The notes under the pieces are model-generated. The model was not told the DNA's origin. It searched no databases and was given only the letters and a program-made list of their open reading frames with translations. DNA of 39,601 nucleotides, from the NCBI GenBank assembly GCA_905478365.1, contig CAJQIK010000033.1, positions 1-39,601 of the forward strand, in the 5' to 3' direction. Source of the DNA: an uncultured Burkholderiales Genera incertae sedis bacterium (GTDB lineage Bacteria > Pseudomonadota > Gammaproteobacteria > Burkholderiales > Eutrophovitaceae). A program made the position numbers and the translations under genes. This document shows positions 38,061 to 39,601 of this stretch, one piece after another. Numbering within the stretch: the first letter of the stretch is position 1; each line of letters opens with the position of its first letter.

Positions 38061-39599
38061 CTAGACTTGAGGATTAACTTTCTCTAGGCCTGACTTTAAC
38101 TTGTTAACAGCGTTCAAGTAAGCTTTAGCAGAGGCCACAACAATATCCGTGTCTGCCCCATGTCCGTTAACGATCTTACCGTTTTTAGCTAACCTAACAC
38201 TAACCTCGCCTTGAGAGTCTGTGCCACTGGTGACCGCATTTACGGAATAAAGTTGAAGGTCCGCTCCGCTGGCGACTATAGATTCGATGGCTTTAAATGT
38301 CGCATCGACTTGCCCACTACCTGACGCATCAGCACTTTTTTCCTCGTCATCCTCCGATAAGAACACAGTGGCTCTTGGCGGCTCACCCGTTTCAAAGTAT
38401 GCTTTTAAGGACAACAATTTGAAACGCTCATCGTCTTGACTAATCGCCTCATCTGAGGAAATCAACATGATGAGATCCTCATCAAAAATCTCGTGCTTTT
38501 TATCTGCTAATTCTTTAAAACGAGCAAACGTAGCGTTCATCAATTCTTCACCGTTAACCTCGATACCCAACTCGATTAACCTTTGCTTGAATGCATTCCT
38601 ACCAGAGTGCTTGCCTAAAACTAGCTTGTTTGTAGACCAGCCCACGTCCTCAGCCTTCATTATTTCATAGGTTTCTCGATGTTTTAGGACACCGTCTTGA
38701 TGGATACCCGATTCGTGAGCAAACGCATTGGCACCAACAATGGCTTTGTTAGGCTGGACTGGAAAGCCGGTCACGGCAGAAACTAGTTTCGAAGCAGGCA
38801 CTATCTGAGTCGCGTCGATTCCCGTGTCACATTTGAAAAAATCTTGTCGCGTTCTAACAGCCATAACTATCTCTTCCAATGACGCATTACCGGCGCGCTC
38901 TCCCAGACCGTTCACGGTACACTCGATCTGTCGTACGCCTGCGGCGATAGCCGCTAATGAATTCGCGACAGCAACCCCCAAATCATTATGGCAATGAACA
39001 GACCATACCGCCTTATCTGAGTTAGGTATACGGGTCATAAGGTTACGCATTAATTCTGCGAACTGGTCTGGCATTGTGTAGCCCACCGTGTCTGGAATAT
39101 TGATTGTCCTGGCACCAGCCTTAATCACAGCCTCGAGAATCCTGCAAAGATAATCAGGCTCCGACCTACCCGCATCCTCAGGAGAAAACTCTACATCCTC
39201 ACAAAGGGAACGCGCGAGCGCTACTGATTTAACAGCTTGCTCTAAGACTTGATCGCCGCTCATACGTAATTTCCTCTCCATATGGATTGGCGACGTTGCT
39301 ATAAATGTATGTATTCTCGGGCTGTTAGCTGGCTTAACCGATTCGGCCGCGCGTCGTATATCGTTTTCAGAAGCCCTCGCTAAACCGCAAACCGTGCTCT
39401 CTTTGATCGCTTCAGCCACCGCCCGGACAGATTCAAAGTCACCATTACTCGCGGCTGGGAACCCCGCTTCGATTACATCAACCCGCATTCTCTCTAGTTG
39501 TTTTCCGATACGCAACTTCTCCTCACGAGTCATCGAAGCACCAGGACTTTGCTCGCCATCCCGCATGGTTGTATCAAAAATTATCAAACGGTCACTCAT
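38061..39599 (-). CDS. leuA: 2-isopropylmalate synthase
   Basis: 512 aa; [103 protein letters not shown]. Confidence 0.95.
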   Translation of the reverse strand: MSDRLIIFDTTMRDGEQSPGASMTREEKLRIGKQLERMRVDVIEAGFPAASNGDFESVRAVAEAIKESTVCGLARASENDIRRAAESVKPANSPRIHTFIATSPIHMERKLRMSGDQVLEQAVKSVALARSLCEDVEFSPEDAGRSEPDYLCRILEAVIKAGARTINIPDTVGYTMPDQFAELMRNLMTRIPNSDKAVWSVHCHNDLGVAVANSLAAIAAGVRQIECTVNGLGERAGNASLEEIVMAVRTRQDFFKCDTGIDATQIVPASKLVSAVTGFPVQPNKAIVGANAFAHESGIHQDGVLKHRETYEIMKAEDVGWSTNKLVLGKHSGRNAFKQRLIELGIEVNGEELMNATFARFKELADKKHEIFDEDLIMLISSDEAISQDDERFKLLSLKAYFETGEPPRATVFLSEDDEEKSADASGSGQVDATFKAIESIVASGADLQLYSVNAVTSGTDSQGEVSVRLAKNGKIVNGHGADTDIVVASAKAYLNAVNKLKSGLEKVNPQV

Positions 39600-39601
39600 A
39601 C

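Noticed and set aside
1-39601. CRISPR arrays, tRNA/rRNA genes, transposases, prophage or toxin-antitoxin modules
   Set aside because: No regularly spaced repeats, cloverleaf-like conserved sequences or mobile-element proteins recognised by eye; a tRNAscan/CRISPR search would be needed to be certain.

Overview
Window of a bacterial (proteobacterial-looking) chromosome, coding-dense on both strands. From left to right: (1) three tandem TRAP-type DctP substrate-binding lipoprotein genes (-), the first truncated by the window edge and absent from the ORF track; (2) an epoxide hydrolase, a secreted HExxH protein, a Sel1-repeat protein, a fluoroacetate-dehalogenase-like hydrolase and an aminotransferase (-); (3) a + strand block with a ketopantoate-reductase-like protein, a mandelate-racemase-like enolase-superfamily protein, an ArsC/Spx-like protein, a GlcD/D-LDH-like flavoprotein and a YdjM-like membrane protein; (4) a divergent aerobic benzoyl-CoA (box) island: boxR-boxC-boxB on +, and on - a flavodoxin, benzoate-CoA ligase, an ABC transporter of the branched-chain amino acid type with its binding protein, a malonate-decarboxylase-like carboxyltransferase, an alpha/beta hydrolase, an SDR and a tandem-CDGSH iron-sulfur protein; (5) two RND efflux systems with a thioredoxin-like gene between them, a TolC-like protein, and leuA. 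The main points of interest are in the box island. No BoxA-type reductase or BoxD-type aldehyde dehydrogenase is encoded in the window. A flavodoxin and a double-CDGSH protein are co-transcribed candidates for an alternative electron supply to BoxB. An orphan carboxyltransferase gene sits inside the ABC transporter operon. The divergent intergenic region carries two oppositely oriented copies of GTAATATATTGC, one inside a near-perfect 24-bp palindrome, which are candidate BoxR operators. All functional assignments come from reading motifs and recalled family features; no database search was run.
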